DNA from: Phytophthora sp. 'mugwort'
Taxonomy: Eukaryota > Oomycota > Peronosporomycetes > Peronosporales > Peronosporaceae
Length of the DNA: 64,000 nucleotides
Assembly (NCBI GenBank): GCA_033558025.1
Contig: JAUCEF010000017.1
Location: forward strand, 2,294,001 to 2,358,000
Direction: 5' to 3'
Of the stretch, positions 54,501 through 64,000 are shown one piece after another (positions within the stretch are counted from its first letter, which is position 1; each line of letters opens with the position of its first letter). The position numbers and the translations under genes are program-made. The notes beneath the pieces were generated by a model. That model made no database searches. It saw only the letters and a program-made list of their open reading frames with translations, and was not told the origin of the DNA.

Positions 54501-56615
54501 AAACGTAGGATTGGCTTCTTGGCACGGAGATAGAGCGCTCTTGACCAGCTAATAGCGCCAGCTACTGGCGGATGGTTCTTGTAGACGGGAGGTCGGTGCT
54601 TGTGTCGATGGAACTGGTCTTCCAGCTTCTCTAGTTCTTTCGTGTACTGCATGAGAATATCCTTGTATTTCTCCATCATTTGCTTGTTAATAGACTCGCG
54701 CGACTGGATGTTTTGGAAGTTTTGCAGTAGATCAAAGGCGCCTTCAGCCGACCGGAGCTTCTGGAACGACGTGTCGATGAATTTCCGCGTCATGTGCTCG
54801 ATCTCACTCACTTTGTCGCGAAATTGGACCATAACCGACTCCCAACTCGTCTTGTAGCCGCGATCAAAAACCTTGAACGGCACGCTCTCGAATGGTGCAA
54901 TGAGACTCTCGACGCGTGCCATCACTTGGTCAATTCCTTGGGAATCGCCCGTCACAGACTTGAGTTCCGGGCCGAGAAACTTGTTGAATTGGTCCAAAAC
55001 CGTGGCCACTTCTTGGAGATTCTCACAGATTTTGGCCATGTAGTTGGTTTGTTCAAAGAGCCGCTTACGGTCAAATTCCCAGCGGTGGTCGGTGCCGCTC
55101 GCTTCGATCCGTTCGCGGACCTTCATGTACGTCGAGTGCCAAAGCTCCAGCACCATTTTCGCCTCTTCAATGGCGTGCAAGGCGTGCTCTGGACTCTTAC
55201 GGAGGATCGTGTGGATATTGATCTCTACAGCGACTTTATCCACAATTTCAGAGGCAATACGCTCCATGAGTGGCACCATTCGTTCATCTGTATTGTAATG
55301 ACGCGAGATGATCCAGACCATACGAATAGCATTCATCATGGACGGCAACGTGTCGGCAATGGCCGAGAAGGAGCCACTTGCGATGTTCTTAAAGTGACGC
55401 TCTAGAGTCGTGAGGAACTTGACATTGTCCTTCGCTTCTACATAGAGTTTACTGAGCTCTGAAAAGTGATACTTGAACGTAAGCAGCATACTCGCTTCGA
55501 CTAGTTCCAGCAGCTTGAGCATCTTCTGGACGGTTGGCATGTTAATCTGCTCAAAGATGGTGCTGAGTGTGGCGTTACGTTCTCTCCAGAACTCAATCTC
55601 AGCGAGTGGTCCCTTACGCTTGGGGGACTTACGGCTCTCCTGCTCGACGACATTCGCGACGCTCTTGGACCAGTCTTCTAAGGCCTGTTCTAGCGTATTA
55701 ATGAGCTCGTAGTCGTCCAGATGAGACTCAGGTTTAGTGATGACGACGTCGGGGATGTTGAGGTGAATATCGCCCTGGATCTGTTGAATGGCATGCGAAA
55801 TCTGCGACGAAAACTTGACCAAATTGCTCTTAAACTCGTTGCGCACAGCGTCAATCACTTTTAGCGCCTGGTGAGTCGCGGACAAGTGTTTCACGCTTGT
55901 TTCGTCGCCTTCTCCTCTCGATAATTGCGGGTCTAGTAGCGGCATGAACACGTGACAGATGATCCCTTCCAGGTTCGACAGCAAGTCTCCCGTCGAGCAG
56001 CCCAACTCCACGTTCGTGTACACGACTTTCTCAAGAGCATCCGTCACGAGACTCTGGACTGTAATTGGTCCAGTTGCTACTTTAATCAAGAAGACGGTCG
56101 TCGACTCGGAAGATTCGGCAGGTAATGTGTTTAAGAAGACGCGACACACTTGACGTGTAGCTATTCGCGATCGCTTGATCATTCTCTTCACTGTCTCAGT
56201 CTGTGGAGGGGCCTCAGCATCGAGAAACAACTGCTCGTCCGTCGGCTCAGACGCTACAACGTCGTCTCCTGGTGGTTCTGTAATCAGTAAGGCAATCGTG
56301 AGTATGACGCAGTCGTTAGTTGGCTAGAAGCAGTGTTGATTCACCTGTTGGAGAGGCTTCTCTCGTCACTTCCACTTCTTCCTCTACTTCCTCTTCGAGT
56401 TCGTATTGCTCTTCCACTTTATAGAAGAAGAGGACACTACCAGCTTCTGTTCGTGAAGAGAAGAAATACTGTATAAGTTCTACAGCCAAAGGTTCCGTCT
56501 GGTTGTCCGTAGTCTGAGGTCCTGTCAAGAGCTGGTCGAATGCTGAAGGTTCGACGTCTAGAGCTCTCGACACGAGGCGTCGCAGCCAGCGTCGTGTCAC
56601 CTCATCCAGCGACAT
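42599..56615 (-). CDS. DNAH10: Axonemal dynein heavy chain, DNAH10 class (I1/f inner arm, 1-beta)
   Basis: Two exons: 56615-56345 and 56277-42599, split by a 67-nt GT-AG intron (56278-56344, phase 1). The product is 4,649 residues. It starts MSLDEVTRRWLRRLVSRALD. The N-terminal tail and linker precede AAA1 with GPAGTGKTETVKD (about residue 1,950), AAA2 GPTGGGKT (about 2,245), AAA3 GESGTAKT (about 2,606) and AAA4 GVGGSGKQSLSRLAA (about 2,960). The stalk coiled coil with the microtubule-binding tip (about 3,200-3,520), AAA5-6 and the C-terminal cap (ends LQGAALALNTDY) follow. The AAA3, stalk and C-terminal text is closest to DNAH10, equivalent to Chlamydomonas DHC1-beta of the two-headed I1/f inner arm that controls flagellar waveform. 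All four P-loops are intact. It implies motile zoospores. Confidence 0.93.
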
Positions 56616-56742
56616 TCCCTTGCTTAGAACTGGAACGTGGTCTTCGCTTAGTGTCTAGTGCAGATCGGAGAGGCGCCGCTTTACCTCTGCGTCGTTTCGA
56701 TCAGACGATCGGCGTACCGTGTAGTTGGCACATGGCTACATA

Positions 56743-56749
56743 CCACTTC
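56743..56749 (+). promoter_or_regulatory. Initiator-like element upstream of the last island gene
   Basis: CCACTTC fits YCAYTYY and is followed by an AT-rich stretch; it lies 176 bases before the ATG at 56919. The spacing to the divergent dynein ATG at 56615 is about 130 bases. Confidence 0.3.
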
Positions 56750-56918
56750 AAGTTAATGTGTAATTCTTGCATTGATGAGACCATACGAGGGTTTTAGTGG
56801 AGCGTTGGTTGGTTTTAAAACGGTCTATGCATTACCCCCCCACACCTGGCTTCTTCTAAATGAAGGACGTCAATCATCTCACAAAGCCTTTGAAGGAAAC
56901 TTGGCTGCTCGAGAACCT

Positions 56919-57707
56919 ATGAACATGGCTACATTTCAACAGGAAAAGGGGGTAGCTGGTTCGAGTGTTCCAAGTGCGAGCGACGAGCTGCAGCATGACG
57001 AGAATGAATCTGGATCATCAAGGAACGCTGCGACTTCCATCAGCAACCGACTGGCCTTGAACACGTCGCGGATTTCCTCAAAGTCACCGCTGGAACTGCA
57101 CCGACATTGCGCAGAAACGATTGAACGCTGTTCCGCAAGTCTCCGGGAGCGACAGCGCAAAATGGAGCGGTTAAAGCTACTGCTGCCTCTTCCAACCTCC
57201 TCTGGCCATCCTCAGAAGGACAACAGTCGGGCAACGCCACCGAGACGCTCCACTCCGCCACGTCCAGCCAAAAGGAACAAGTTCCAGGCTACTTCAGTGT
57301 TTAGCAGAGCGAAAAACTCACCGGAAATGAGATCCCCAGCTTGGTCGGTGTCGTCCACAAAGTCCAGGTCATCGACACGTCTGCGTTTTAATGAAATGAC
57401 GGCGTCGCCGGCAGTCAACAGGAACTCTAACGATCGAGCAAAGGTGAGAATACCTTTCCGAGTCACAACACCCAGCACGTCTCTCTGTTCAGGGCAGACG
57501 AAGGAGATCGAGGCACTTGAGAATACTCCTGCGTCACACAGTGACGACACCCTCGAGCTTAGCTCAACCGACAAGTCGACAGCCTCGTCACCGATGCAAG
57601 CGACGGTGTTGTCCCCGAGGTGGTCCCAGCGCCAGCAGGATTTCATGGCAGCCATCGAAGCCGAGGTGAGCAGCGACAAGGTGGGCAACGACGAGGCGAC
57701 TCCATGA
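56919..57707 (+). CDS. Ser/Thr/Arg-rich basic protein of unknown function
   Basis: 262 residues from the ATG at 56919 (MNMATFQQEKG; a second ATG lies at 56925). An upstream in-frame ATG at 56772 would add 49 residues of poor coding quality. The protein is mostly disordered: a Ser-rich N terminus, a short helical segment (ELHRHCAETIERCSASLRER) that may form a coiled coil, then a Pro/Arg/Ser-rich stretch with several S-P and T-P sites (PPRRSTPPRPAKRNK, SPAWSVSS). It ends in a helix, RWSQRQQDFMAAIEAEV. The many S/T-P sites suggest regulation by proline-directed kinases, perhaps a cytoskeletal or cell-cycle protein. No family recognised. It is head-to-head with the dynein gene. Confidence 0.6.
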   Translation: MNMATFQQEKGVAGSSVPSASDELQHDENESGSSRNAATSISNRLALNTSRISSKSPLELHRHCAETIERCSASLRERQRKMERLKLLLPLPTSSGHPQKDNSRATPPRRSTPPRPAKRNKFQATSVFSRAKNSPEMRSPAWSVSSTKSRSSTRLRFNEMTASPAVNRNSNDRAKVRIPFRVTTPSTSLCSGQTKEIEALENTPASHSDDTLELSSTDKSTASSPMQATVLSPRWSQRQQDFMAAIEAEVSSDKVGNDEATP

Positions 57708-58057
57708 ACCGACACTATATCCTTGCTATCATTTAGCAAGCTACGGTGGCGAGCGCTCAGAAGTCGACGTTTTCGTACACTTCTCTGGCCCACAGCGTTC
57801 GTTGCCCGTCGTCACTAAGTTAGTCGGTCGACCAACTTGGTGTGGCCTACATGCTAAGGTACTGTGTCAGATTCGTGCACTCGACCAGTTCGTGCCACTC
57901 GTGTTTCAGCCAATTAGAAAAATGAAAAAACTATTTGGTAAACTATTGGTAGAAAGTCTATCAGCTCTGCCAACCAGTGAAACCCTTCAAACTGTATTCG
58001 ATCAAGAAACATTTCCCACCAATTTCCAAAGTGTCCACTATTCCAGCCACTACCACC

Positions 58058-58942
58058 ATGCCCGCGTACACGATCGAAGACCTCAATGATACTGTGAAGC
58101 GCGTTCTCGCGCTAAAGATGCTCGTTTTATTCAGTGCTGCCACCCTTATTCCGAGACGCACCCTTAGAAAGTGGGTTGCGAAGGGGAAAATGGGTATATT
58201 TCGTTCACCTGTGCGCCGTGAACCTGCTCCTTTGCTGCCGCCTTCAGCGGAAACATGCTTGATGAAGTGGATTTTTCCTGCGCCAGATGGTGGGAACCCA
58301 GCTAGCCACAAGAAGATCATTTACAAGGTCGGCGACTACAAGGACGTCTCAAGTCGTTCTCCTACTTTTGCTTCCATCTATTACTACTCGCTTGCTACAT
58401 CCGCTTGAATGTGCAGTGCTTTTGTCGTTTAAGGCCAAGCTACACTGCCTGACAGAGATATACGTGGGTGAGACTGGCTGTAACTCTGTGGACAAAGCGG
58501 AGACTATTCGTATGGCATGCGCGGTGTGGCTGACGTGCAAGATGGGTGATAATATCTAGGATGGGTTTGCTGGATGCGCTCTTTTTCCACCTTCCAAACC
58601 TCGAATGAATGCCTGCATCGAGAAATTCAACCGCAACGGTACCCCGGCGACGACCAAGCTAGCTTCGTGGCTTCGTACCAAGGAAGCAATGCAGAAAGAA
58701 TGTCCTGCGCTGACGTCACCTCTAAAAAGCGTGCGCAGAAGACAGCAACAGTTTCTAGTCGTCTACTAACCAGTGAAGCGCTTGACGCGATCGCAAGACC
58801 GTCCACAAATCCTAAGCAAACAACCAAGCCCAAGAAGAAGGTATCAAAGGTGAAGAAGCTGTCCAAGATCAAGAAGGCAAAAGCAGCTTCGGCGACAGCC
58901 GCGCTTCCACAATGTGAGGTGGTCATGGAAGCTATTGTTTAG
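58058..58942 (+). pseudogene. pogo-like transposase with the catalytic core deleted
   Basis: The N-terminal frame begins at 58058 with MPAYTIEDLNDTVKRVLALK and then LIPRRTLRKWVAKGK, a Psq-type helix-turn-helix. It continues with KWIFPAPDGGNPASHKKIIY, the CENP-B-like second helix region, to a stop at 58408. After a frameshifted 180 bases the frame 58574-58942 reads a basic C-terminal tail (TKPKKKVSKVKKLSKIKKAK), like the tail of the pogo relic at 13996. The roughly 200-residue DDE domain that should lie between is absent, so this copy has an internal deletion. Confidence 0.62.
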
Positions 58943-59239
58943 ATAAGACAAATGATACGTTTTCGAATCACATTTCCAGTTTAAGCTTGCTTTGTTGCTG
59001 TTAGTTTCTTATTACTTTTTCTATTTACAGTGATACTATATCGCTCTATGTGCCTGGGTCCGTGATTTCAGGTTTTCGAGATGTCACAACCTCAAACCAT
59101 TATAAGAAGGGAAGCCCGACTCATGATACTTACCATACTGGCGGTTAATCAGTTCACCGGTGGCAGCCATCGGTCGTTTGCGCAGTTCTGTGACAGCCAC
59201 CGAGTGATCTTACTGAAATTCAGTAGACTAGTGATGAGT

Positions 59240-59305
59240 TGAGCTGATACTATAGGCGGAATCACCTCTCGGTTATGAGCCGTTTACCACTGAGCTGTGG
59301 CAGCG
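59240..59305 (-). repeat. tRNA(Met/Ile)-like head of a possible SINE
   Basis: On the minus strand an A-box-like agctcagtggtaaacgg is followed by a 7-base loop ctcataa (CAU at the anticodon position) flanked by cgg and ccg, then a B-box-like ggtgattccgcc. Stems are only partly paired, so it is not a working tRNA gene. About 200 bases of non-coding sequence follow on the same strand. Oomycetes are known to carry tRNA-derived SINEs; assignment here is tentative. Confidence 0.33.
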
Positions 59306-60507
59306 CTGCCTGGCATGGCCTATATTTATACACAAATTACAAAATATCTGTTTGGACACGCAATAACGCTTAGCCTCTTATAATCGAATTTAGATTGGTC
59401 TGATCGCATTGCATAGGTTTCCAAGTACTCGCGATGCCAGCAAACGAGAGAATTGCTCTTTTACAAAAACATAGATAAAATGCGGCAGAAAAGCGGTCCT
59501 TCGGTAATGTGGGTATGCATCAGTCACGAGCACTTAATTGAGTTCTCAATTATCGGAACGCGCTGTAAATCGGCTTCAAAAACGGCGAAGATGGCGCGTT
59601 TTCAGATATACCTTGAGTGCTCAAAACGAATAAGCCAATAAACGATATGTACAAAACTGCGAAGGGTTGCCAAAATGGCACGAAACTGGCACGGTACCTT
59701 AGTATTTTTTTTGAGAAAGCAGTTATGAGAGTAGAGGGACTCCCAAAATTGACACGGTCAGACGTCAATTAATGTGTTTGTCACTGTAAAGTCAGTGGGT
59801 TTTATCGATGCATTTCTAGCCTACGTTGTCCTGCGTTTATGGGAGCTCTGGTGCCACATAATGCCAAAACAATGTACAAGCCTCAAATTAAATGAGATAA
59901 AAGTGCTTCAAATATCAAGCTGAAAGGTATATTTAAGGTAGAATGCAGCAAGCAAAACCGTTGAATTAGCTCTACAAGAAAGGCTTGCTGTACCCGTTCG
60001 TGACCTCCTGGCCTTTTCGATCTTGTGCAACTGCCCATATTTGGGGCTTTCTCCAGAGTCAAGCTTAATGGAGTGTGATGTACTATTTTTGCAAAGGACG
60101 GGTTATTATAGAACTAGAGCGTTCCACCAGACAAGTTTGTCTTAATGCTGAGTGCAGTAACTCTAAACAGAAACACAATATCTAGGGGCGACAACACACC
60201 CCACCACAGAACGCGTCCAAATGCAAGGGTAGAGTAGGTTCCCAAACGACCCTAACTTTCCAATTTGCACGCTATCCAAGCCAGATGCACAATATCCAAG
60301 CTCTAATGACTCGCAGAGCCGCCTCCACATCGACGGGAGCAACTCGTAACCGTCGCCGCACGTTTCAGGCGGCCCAAGAGGGAGACGAAGTCGCTGCGAC
60401 AAGACGCTTGTGGACCGTGAACATTGACAAGGTGGTGAGTGAGCTCGATAAGCTTGACTAGGCCCGCAAGAATAAGCGTGCCATACAGGGCTGCTACAAT
60501 TTAACTG
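59306..60507. other. No gene seen
   Basis: AT-rich; frames are short and show no domain. Confidence 0.4.
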
Positions 60508-62098
60508 TCAGATTAATCCATCACGCTTCCAAGAGAAAATCAATTTTGAATTAATTTTCAGAATTGTGACCCCTTCCTTGCGCACAGATTCCACCGCGTG
60601 CACGTCCCACAAGTCGCGGTTGCAGTGCAGGAACATCATCGTCTGTAGCGTGACCTGGTCCATTGACTTGCGCAGATCGCTGTAGACCATCTTGGCTCGC
60701 GAGCAAAATCGCTCGCACTCGTTCGAGGTTGGTTTTACAAAGCCAATGTCAACAAAAACAGGATGCCCTGCCACCTCATTCTTCTTAAATGCTTGAGCCG
60801 CAAATGATTCCACGTCGTCCTGCTCAATCTTACTCTTCCCCTCAGCGTCTGTTGTGCGCCCTAACGTCTCGCAAGCAGTACGCTCAGCCGCACTCAGCGG
60901 CTTGATGCGCTGGATCTTGATCAAGCCGGTCTCGAGCGCTGGGTAGGTGCCCAGAGCAGCACTTGGCATCAGTTGCGTCTTGAGCTGGGGGGTACTGCTG
61001 GAGGGCGTGATTAAATAGATGACGCACAGCAGACATCGTGAGTGTGGGTGTTGAAATTCAGCGGTCACAGACTGAAAATTCTCCTAATCAGCGAGCAAGT
61101 CGGGGATTCTAAGTTTTTCGAATCTGATCGGCAGTAACGTCTGTAAATCAAACGCAGCGATAGTGCCGTGGTCTAATGACTCGAGAGCAGAGTCGATCTC
61201 GACGTAGCGCTTCACCATTTCATACACACTCGAACAACGCGTCTCGTCCTTCATGTCAGGCGAGAGGTTAGTAATTCAACGTAGTATTGCATGTCCCTTG
61301 GTCGTAGTTAGTTGTTTTCATCAATGTGTGAATCTTCGTGATCAGATCTCGTCGTCAGCCATAAAGTCGCGGACGGCAAGAGCAAAACGGTGACTTTCGT
61401 AGCCAACAAGAGGCACGGCACCCGCTGCGTTCGGTGGCTTGGTTGAAGTTGCGGTCGTCCACCACCATGAATGCCACAGCCTCCCAGGGCAGCTCAAATC
61501 GAGACAGCGTGTCCACAAGCAAGTCGAACAACTTTGAGCACTGGTGTCCTCCTCGTTTTCGGTTGGCCAAACGCCAACAATACTAAACGTCGGGTGTGGC
61601 ACGCCAAGTCATCATGGTAGTCACTAGAGCGACTTTAGTGGTGACACGCATCTCTAGATCGTTGTAGAGGCAAAAGATGGTGATAAAGTGTCGACCGTTG
61701 CTCGTCCAACCGTCCATGATGATACCAAACGTATTAGGCACAATTGTCGAGACACGTTCGACGGCATAATCGACGACACCATTGAGGTAGCGCTTTATAG
61801 TGGGCACGCATGCGTGAGAGCTTGGTGTTGCGACGCACCAAGGCACGCTCACAGAAGGAGAGGTGTAGACAGTCCATGACGGTCCAGGCCAGCCAGCGGT
61901 AAACGTCGCTCGTGCGAGCGTCGACAAGGCGCAGCGACAGCAGATTTGGATTGCGCAGTGTGGCCTCAGCTTCATCTTCGTACGCGGGGCGACAGCATTT
62001 CTGGTGGTTGATGATGTTGGTGAAATATTCGTGGCCTTCACAGCTTTCTCGCACGAGTTGCACTTGTAGTGCCCGAGAGGTGTCTTTCGGGGTGGCAA
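60508..62098 (-). pseudogene. hAT transposase relic with BED-type finger
   Basis: From the right the frame reads LGHYKCNSCEKAVKATN (C-x2-C of a BED-like finger) near 62060, then in another frame ADEDE-like acidic text and RLVDARTSDVYRWLAW. Next is VPNTFGIIMDGWTSNGRHFI (hAT core, near 61720), ending at about 61620 in a frameshift. AFMVVDDRNFNQATERSG (second acidic block) lies near 61460. The C-terminal part (60508-61068) reads TSNECERFCSRAKMVYSDLR and TLQTMMFLHCNRDLWDVHAV, the dimerisation domain. Several shifts interrupt it. Its start abuts the copia relic at about 62098, suggesting one inserted into or recombined with the other. Confidence 0.72.
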
Positions 62099-63600
62099 TC
62101 TTTCATATCAAAACTTTTTAACACCCCGGAGGCAAAATTGTGTTTGGTCAAGTGTCGTGACTCAACGATTTGTGTCCATTGGGTTCGTATCCCCAAAAAC
62201 CAACGCACACTTCTGATATCATAAATTTGGTATTTGGAATAAAGTGTCAGCGTGACTTTTAAAAGTTCACATTCGGCATGGTATCCGATGAGAATGTCAT
62301 CCACATACATCATCAAAATTATTCTGTTAACTGGATTGGTATGAACACATGAATCTTTTTTGTAGGCACAAAACCATACGCTATGGAAGAATTATTAAGC
62401 TCCATATTCCATTCCCTGCCGGTCTCGGTAAATTTAATTTTCATTCCGTCGTCAATCAATTGTTTCACTGAAAGGAGAGCTTAAACCCAGGAGCATAGAC
62501 AACATTATCTAATACGGCGCCACTAAGCTCGTCCATAATCATTCCCCCTTTTTCGTTACCACAAAACAGCACGCCATCTGCTATCTCGAGAGTGCGCGTC
62601 TCACATTTGTGAAGAACAACCAATTTCTCACGATTACCAGTCACGTGATAAGCTGAGCCAGAGTCAATTATCGGGGCTCCTGCTGGAATTCCAGGGTCAA
62701 AAATTTGTACTTGTGCCTTTGACTCCGAGGGCTACCACGATCTTCATTTAAATGAGCGAGGTTCATTATCTTTATGTTCTTATTTGGCATCTCGTTTATT
62801 TTTTCCCTATCACCGGATTTTTCGACAGGACCAGCAAGCTATGCGACTCCACTTGACTGGCGTGCCACATATATGTCGTGATATCCGGTAGTATGTCCGG
62901 ATTCTCCACAAGTACAGCAGCGTATTTTCGAGTACTCACGTGTCCTAAAGTTTCCTCTCCCATTGAATTCAGTATCTCCTTATTTTCTATTTCCCGTATT
63001 CGCATTGAGGGTAGTCGGCAGTTGATTCGCTGCCTGTCGAGGTGGAAATGATAGAACACCTTGCCTGCGATGGTGCATAGCCTGGAGATGGCTCGGTCAC
63101 ACGCGTGAGATGGGTGTCTCGAATCTTCTCTCTCAAATTACCTACCATCCGTAAGTTGTCTGTGTGCTTGCGCCGTGCGTTTGAAATACGTGACCTGAGT
63201 GCTATATTGTTTGCAACAATGTTTTAATACCGTCATGAGTAGTCGCAGCAACCATTGTCCGGAGGCGCAGCGAATACTCCTGGTACGTGCCATTGTTTTT
63301 CTTTCTTTGATAACTAGCAGCTGCCAAATTTGTGCCTTGGACTGCTTGCTGCCAAGTTCCCTTTTGAGGTCGTGCCAATGCTCGAAAAAAGAGCTCAAGT
63401 CAATTATATTAAAATCGTACCATTGGCTTGCTACCCCCCCCCCAAAAAAAAAAAATGCTGAAAAAGCAACGCATTTTGCTTATGTTCAGGTAATCGACGT
63501 TGGTGAAGATCTTCCTGCATTTCAAGCAGTGCTTCAAAGCGTGTAAACCACGTGACCACTCCAGAGTCCATTGATCCATCGAAAACGCCAATCTTAATCA
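62099..63600 (-). pseudogene. Ty1/copia relic: gag, protease and reverse-transcriptase end, integrase deleted
   Basis: From the right: gag (63600-63138) with GVVTWFTRFEALLEMQEDL and LPEHKQNALLFQ, then HWHDLKRELGSKQSK. A zinc knuckle CCTCGESGHTTGYH at about 62879-62921 has histidine where the last cysteine is expected. Protease lies near 62670 (IIDSGSAYHVTGN, then NVVYAPGFKLSF). Reverse transcriptase follows at once with LMMYVDDILIGYHAECELLK (catalytic Y-V-D-D) near 62310. It reads on to SVRWFLGIR and LKSFDMKDCHP, ending where the hAT relic begins. The integrase and the first half of reverse transcriptase are missing between about 62,500 and 62,330, so this is an internally deleted copy. Poly-A and poly-C runs at about 63436-63460 shift the gag frame. 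Confidence 0.76.
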
Positions 63601-64000
63601 ATCTGGATCAGCGCGGTGCTTCCTTATCGAAGATCGGCGACTCAACTCTACAAATGTGCGCCTGCTAACCTGAAAAAACTATGCGTTGGATGGGCAAACT
63701 GAAAACAAATTTGGAAAGTGATTCATTTAGTCATGCATAAGGCAGCTAACTGGTCATAAAATATTTCGTCTGAATGTGTCCATCAATACATCAACAGCCG
63801 AGCCGATTACGTCAACAGAAGCCCGGCGGCGATCCTGCTTGCGCTTCTCCTCGACGAATGGTTTCTGAGTGGCAAATTTTGTGACGCTTTTAGCTCAACA
63901 GATGTCAGTGGAATGTCGTTGCACCCATATTTGCAGTGTTCTCAAAAGTGGGTGAGTGGACGATTTTATCTGTACCGGATCCAGCTGTGAACCGACCTCG
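63601..64000. other. No gene seen at the right edge
   Basis: No frame with a domain; probably leader or LTR of the copia relic, but only one copy is in view. Confidence 0.3.

Noticed and set aside
43000..56200. Many open frames on the plus strand opposite the dynein gene
   Set aside because: They mirror the codon structure of the intact 4,649-residue dynein and show no domains of their own.
59240..59305. Functional tRNA(Met) gene
   Set aside because: Acceptor and anticodon stems do not pair fully and the B box is degenerate.
1..64000. RXLR or Crinkler effector genes
   Set aside because: No frame combined a signal peptide with an R-x-L-R or L-F-L-A-K motif at the expected position.
1..64000. 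CRISPR arrays, bacterial operons or ribosome-binding sites
   Set aside because: The sequence is eukaryotic (spliceosomal introns, axonemal dynein, transposon types), and no spacer-repeat pattern was seen.

Overview
The window looks like part of an oomycete nuclear genome, most probably Phytophthora or a close relative. The reasons are: intron-poor genes with very short GT-AG introns (48-80 nt); genes packed tens to about 200 bases apart on alternating strands; a complete axonemal dynein in an organism that otherwise looks heterotrophic; initiator-like YCAYTYY elements upstream of some genes; and the mix of decayed hAT, pogo-like, Mutator-like and Ty1/copia transposons. The species call is inference from composition and protein style, without a database search.

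There are three compartments. (1) About 1-26,600 is transposon-rich with no convincing host gene. It holds a hAT pseudogene (1-5,690) split by two later insertions: a 3.15-kb Mutator-like element (391-3,542) with a 9-bp target duplication, and a 1.09-kb TA-flanked non-autonomous element (3,688-4,777) that carries exon-like pieces of an unrelated gene. It then holds further hAT relics (8,186-9,710; 15,666-18,168), pogo-like relics (11,662-12,997; 13,996-15,250; 18,190-18,900), a second Mutator-like relic (19,363-21,010), a truncated copia element with a recognisable LTR (21,676-24,538) and a broken Ulp1-like cysteine protease gene (24,640-25,798). (2) About 26,648-57,707 is a gene-dense island with ten intact genes. 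(3) About 58,000-64,000 returns to transposon relics: pogo, a tRNA-derived head, hAT and copia.

The ten island genes, left to right, are: a possible jacalin-like protein (-); a six-exon coiled-coil protein with a C-terminal domain that may be kinetochore RWD-like (+); a protein of an expanded family with a possible trihelix/Myb-like domain (-); a three-exon helical membrane protein (+); a candidate N-myristoylated coiled-coil protein (+); a sugar-nucleotidyltransferase-like/EamA-transporter fusion (+); an unknown probably nuclear protein (+); a Vps39/Vam6-type tethering subunit (-); a (6-4) photolyase/animal-type cryptochrome (+); a 4,649-residue axonemal dynein heavy chain of the DNAH10 (I1/f, 1-beta) class (-); the tenth is the island's last gene, an unknown Ser-rich basic protein (+). 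Two head-to-head pairs (Vps39/photolyase and dynein/Ser-rich protein) and several tail-to-tail pairs with 60-120 bp between stops imply shared promoters and overlapping 3' ends. The genes do not form one pathway; the island reads as ordinary housekeeping and zoospore-motility content between repeat-rich flanks.

The most unusual signals are the in-frame-resolvable nested insertions in the first 5.7 kb, the mirrored 22-bp-period arrays at the ends of the Mutator-like element, the gene-fragment-carrying TA element, the nucleotidyltransferase-transporter fusion, and a four-copy 34-bp tandem array whose unit is an imperfect palindrome.
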